Both the position numbers and the translations under genes were made by a program. Positions 61,401 through 64,000 of a DNA stretch of 64,000 nucleotides are shown one piece after another. Under the pieces are notes generated by a model, which did no database searches, was not told the origin of the DNA, and worked only from the letters and a program-made list of their open reading frames with translations. Positions within the stretch are counted from its first letter, which is position 1. Each line of letters begins with the position of its first letter. The stretch comes from Petrolisthes cinctipes (Eukaryota > Arthropoda > Malacostraca > Decapoda > Porcellanidae): assembly GCA_033782935.1 (NCBI GenBank), contig JAWQEG010001332.1, positions 100,001 to 164,000 of the forward strand. Reading direction: 5' to 3'.

Positions 61401-63229
61401 TCACTGTGTGTCACGTCACGTGTAGCCAGGCACGGCAGGCAGTTCACGTGTAAAGAACTAAATATTCCAGGCCGCCATCCACTGATCGGTCCTCACACAC
61501 TGTACTGCACTCACTGTGTGGCACGTCACGTGTAGCCAGGCACAGCGGGCAGTTCACGTGTAAATAACTAAATATTCCATGCCCAGGCACGGCAGCCAGT
61601 TCACGTGTAAATAACTAAATATTCCAGGCCTAGGCACGGCAGGCAGTTCACGTGTAAATAACTAAATATTCCGTGCCGCCATCCACTGACCAGTCCTCAC
61701 ACACTGTAGTGCACTCACTGTGTGTCACGTCACGTGTAGCCTGGAACGGCAGGCAGTTCACGTGTAAATAACTAAATATTCCAGGCCGCCATCCACTGAC
61801 CGGTCCTCACACACTGTAGTGCACTCACTGTGTGGCATGTCACGTGTAGCCAGGCAACGCAGGCAATTCACGTGTAGCCAGGCAAGGCAGGCAGTTCATG
61901 TGTAAATAACTAAATATCCCAGGCCGCCATTCGCTGACCGGTCCTCACACACGAAACTGCACTCATTGTGTGGCACGTCACGTGTAGCCAGGCACGGCAG
62001 GCAGTTCACGTGTAAATAACTAAATATTCCAGGCCCAGGCACGGCAGCCAATTCGCATGTAAATAACTAAATATTCCAGGCCACCATTCACTAACCGGTC
62101 CTCACACACTGTACTGCACTCACTGTGTGGCACGTCATGTGTAGCCAGGCAAGGCAGACATTTCATGTGTAAATAACTAAATATTCCAGGCCTCCATATA
62201 CTAACCGGTCATCACACACTGTACTGCACTCACTGTGTGGCACGTCACGTTTAGCCAGGCACGGCAGGCAGTTCACGTGTAAATAACTAAATATTCAGGG
62301 CCGCCATCCACTGACCGGTCCTCACACACTGTACTGCACTTACTGTGTGGCACGTCACGTGTAGCCAGGCACGGCAGGCAGTTCACGTGTAAATAACTAA
62401 ATATTCCAGGCCGCCATCCACTGACCGTTCCTCACACACTGTACTGCACTCACTGTGTGGCATGTCACGTGTAGCCAGGCACGGCAGGCAGTTCACGTGT
62501 AAATAACTAAATATTCCAAGCCGCCATCCACCGATCAGTCCTCACACACTGTACTGCACTCACTGTGTGGCACGTCATGTGTAGCCAGGAACAGCAGGCA
62601 GTTCACGTGTAAATAACTAAATATTCCAGGCCCAGGCACGGCAGGCATTTCACGTGTAAATAACTAAATATTCCAGGCCCAGGCACGGCAGCCAGTTCAC
62701 GTGTAAATAACTAAATATTCCGGGCCGCCATCCACGGTCCGGTCCTCACACACTGTACTGCACTCACTGTGTGGCACGTCACGTGTAGCCAGGCACGGCA
62801 GGCAGTTCACGTGTAAATAACTAAATATTCCAGGGCGCCATCCACTGACCGTTCCTCACACACTGTACTGCACTCACTGTGTGTCATGTCACGTGTAGCC
62901 AGGCTCGGCAGGCAGTTCACATGTAAAAAACTAAATATTCCAGGCCGCCATTCACTGACCGGTCCTCACACACTGTACTGCACTCACTGTGTGGCACGTC
63001 ACGTGTAGTTAGGCACGGCAGGCAGTTCACATGTAAAAAACTAAATATTCCAGGCCGCCATTCACTGACCGGTCCTCACACACTGTACTGCACTCACTGT
63101 GTGGCACGTCACGTGTAGCCAGGCACGGCAGGCAGTTCACGTGTAAATAACTAAATATTCCAGGCCCAGGCACGGCAGCCAGTTCACGTGTAAATAACTA
63201 AATATTCCAGGCTGCCATCTACTGACTGG
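55410..63229 (-). repeat. Tandem HOR of 3.80 and 4.02 kb
   Basis: Copies 55410-59209 and 59210-63229 abut exactly: the sequence beginning CATCACACACTG at 55411 recurs at 59210. Offsets are 3799 before and 4020 after about 56520, so the first copy lacks 220 bp (two monomers), plus one single-base difference near 57610. The lost units correspond to about 60310-60530, and relatives of them survive near 45140-45370. Markers include AACTATAAATATTCC (55927 and 59726) and TAGCCTGGAACGG (57718 and 61738). Confidence 0.85.
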
Positions 63230-64000
63230 TCCTCACACACTGTAGTGCACTCACTGTGTGTCACGTCACGTGTAGCCAGGCACGGCAGGCAGTTCACGTG
63301 TAAATAACTAAATATTCCAGGCCGCCATCTACTGACTGGTCCTCACACACTGTACTGCACTCACTATGTGGAACGTCACGTGTAGCCAGGCACAGCAGGC
63401 AGTTTACGTGTAAATAACTAAATATTCCAGGGCGCCACCCAATGACCGTTCCTCACACACTGTACTGCACTTACTGTGTGGCACGTCACATGTAGCCAGG
63501 CACGGCAGACAGTTCATGTGTAAACAACTAAATATTCCTGGCTGCCACATACTGACCGGTCCTGACACACTGTACTGCACTCACTATGTGGCACGTCACG
63601 TGTAGCCAGGCACAGCAAGCAGTTTACATGTAAATAACTAAATATTCCGTGCCGCCATCCACTGACCGGTCCTCACACACTGTAGTTTACTCAATGTGTG
63701 TCACGTCACGTGTAGCCAGGCACGGCAGGCAGTTCACGTGTAAATAACTAAATATTCCAGGCCACCATCCACTGATCGGTCCTCACACACTGTACTGCAC
63801 TCACTGTGTGGCACGTCACGTTTAGCCAGGCACAGCAGGCAGTTCAAGTGTAAATAACTAAATATTCCAGGCCTAGGCACGGCAGGCAGTTCACGTGTAA
63901 ATAACTAAATATTCCAGGCCGCCATCCACTGATCGGTCATCACACACTGTACTGCACTCACTGTGTGGCACGTCACGTGTAGCCAGGCACCGCAGGCAGT

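Larger units (their letters stand above)
42645..64000 (-). repeat. Satellite array, second minus-oriented block
   Basis: About 21.4 kb of minus-oriented monomers continuing past the window edge. Variants differ from the first minus block: GTAGTTTACTCACTG, CCACCCAATGACC, AACAACTAAATATTCC and CAATGCAGG are characteristic. Several multi-kb duplications are visible: 46560-48590 with 50449-52475 (offset 3889), about 43110-44900 with 54256-56250 (offset 11146 rising to 11366), and 55410-59209 with 59210-63229. Confidence 0.95.

Noticed and set aside
7512..64000. CRISPR array
   Set aside because: The repeats are contiguous with no unique spacers, and the setting is plainly eukaryotic.
7512..64000. 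Telomeric or subtelomeric repeat (TTAGG type)
   Set aside because: No runs of TTAGG or similar were seen; the A/T block of the monomer only resembles it superficially.
7512..64000. Centromere assignment
   Set aside because: Large HOR arrays are compatible with a centromere, but nothing in sequence alone shows it, and no CENP-B-like box was recognised. Binding data for the centromeric histone would be needed.

Overview
This is eukaryotic, repeat-dominated DNA with no recognisable host gene. The mix of GATA, TTA and GA microsatellites, an intact CR1-like LINE and a very large satellite array fits an arthropod, most likely a decapod crustacean. That placement is inference: no host gene, rRNA or tRNA is present to confirm it.

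Layout: (1) 1-1900 is composite microsatellite (GATA, TAA/TTA), interrupted by one ~110 bp non-repetitive island. (2) 1902-1999 is (GA)n. (3) 1999-7043 is one apparently full-length non-LTR retrotransposon on the minus strand. It has a ~870 nt 5' leader, ORF1 (421 aa: Cys zinc finger, coiled coil, Lys-rich linker, SGNH/GDSL esterase), ORF2 (AP-type endonuclease plus reverse transcriptase) and a short 3' UTR ending in two copies of a 12-mer. (4) 7044-7113 is (GA)35, so the LINE sits between two GA tracts. (5) 7114-7511 is TGTA-type low complexity plus a short unique spacer. (6) 7512-64000 is an unbroken satellite array that runs off the right edge.

The satellite has a 110 bp monomer and a 47 bp derivative lacking monomer positions 40-102. 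It is organised into several families of higher-order repeats (HORs) of about 1.0 to 4.9 kb. Orientation is plus from 7512 to 26520, minus from 26521 to 42098, plus for about 545 bp (42099-42644), then minus to the end. Local duplications, whole-monomer deletions and hybrid monomers record unequal exchange.

Most notable: ORF1 and ORF2 overlap in a -1 relation. The overlap contains a GGGAAAC heptamer in exactly the phase needed for -1 frameshifting, with a 9-bp hairpin 10 nt downstream, and ORF2 has no ATG before its endonuclease domain begins. The LINE therefore looks able to make an ORF1-ORF2 fusion by a retrovirus-like mechanism. This rests on sequence only and is untested.
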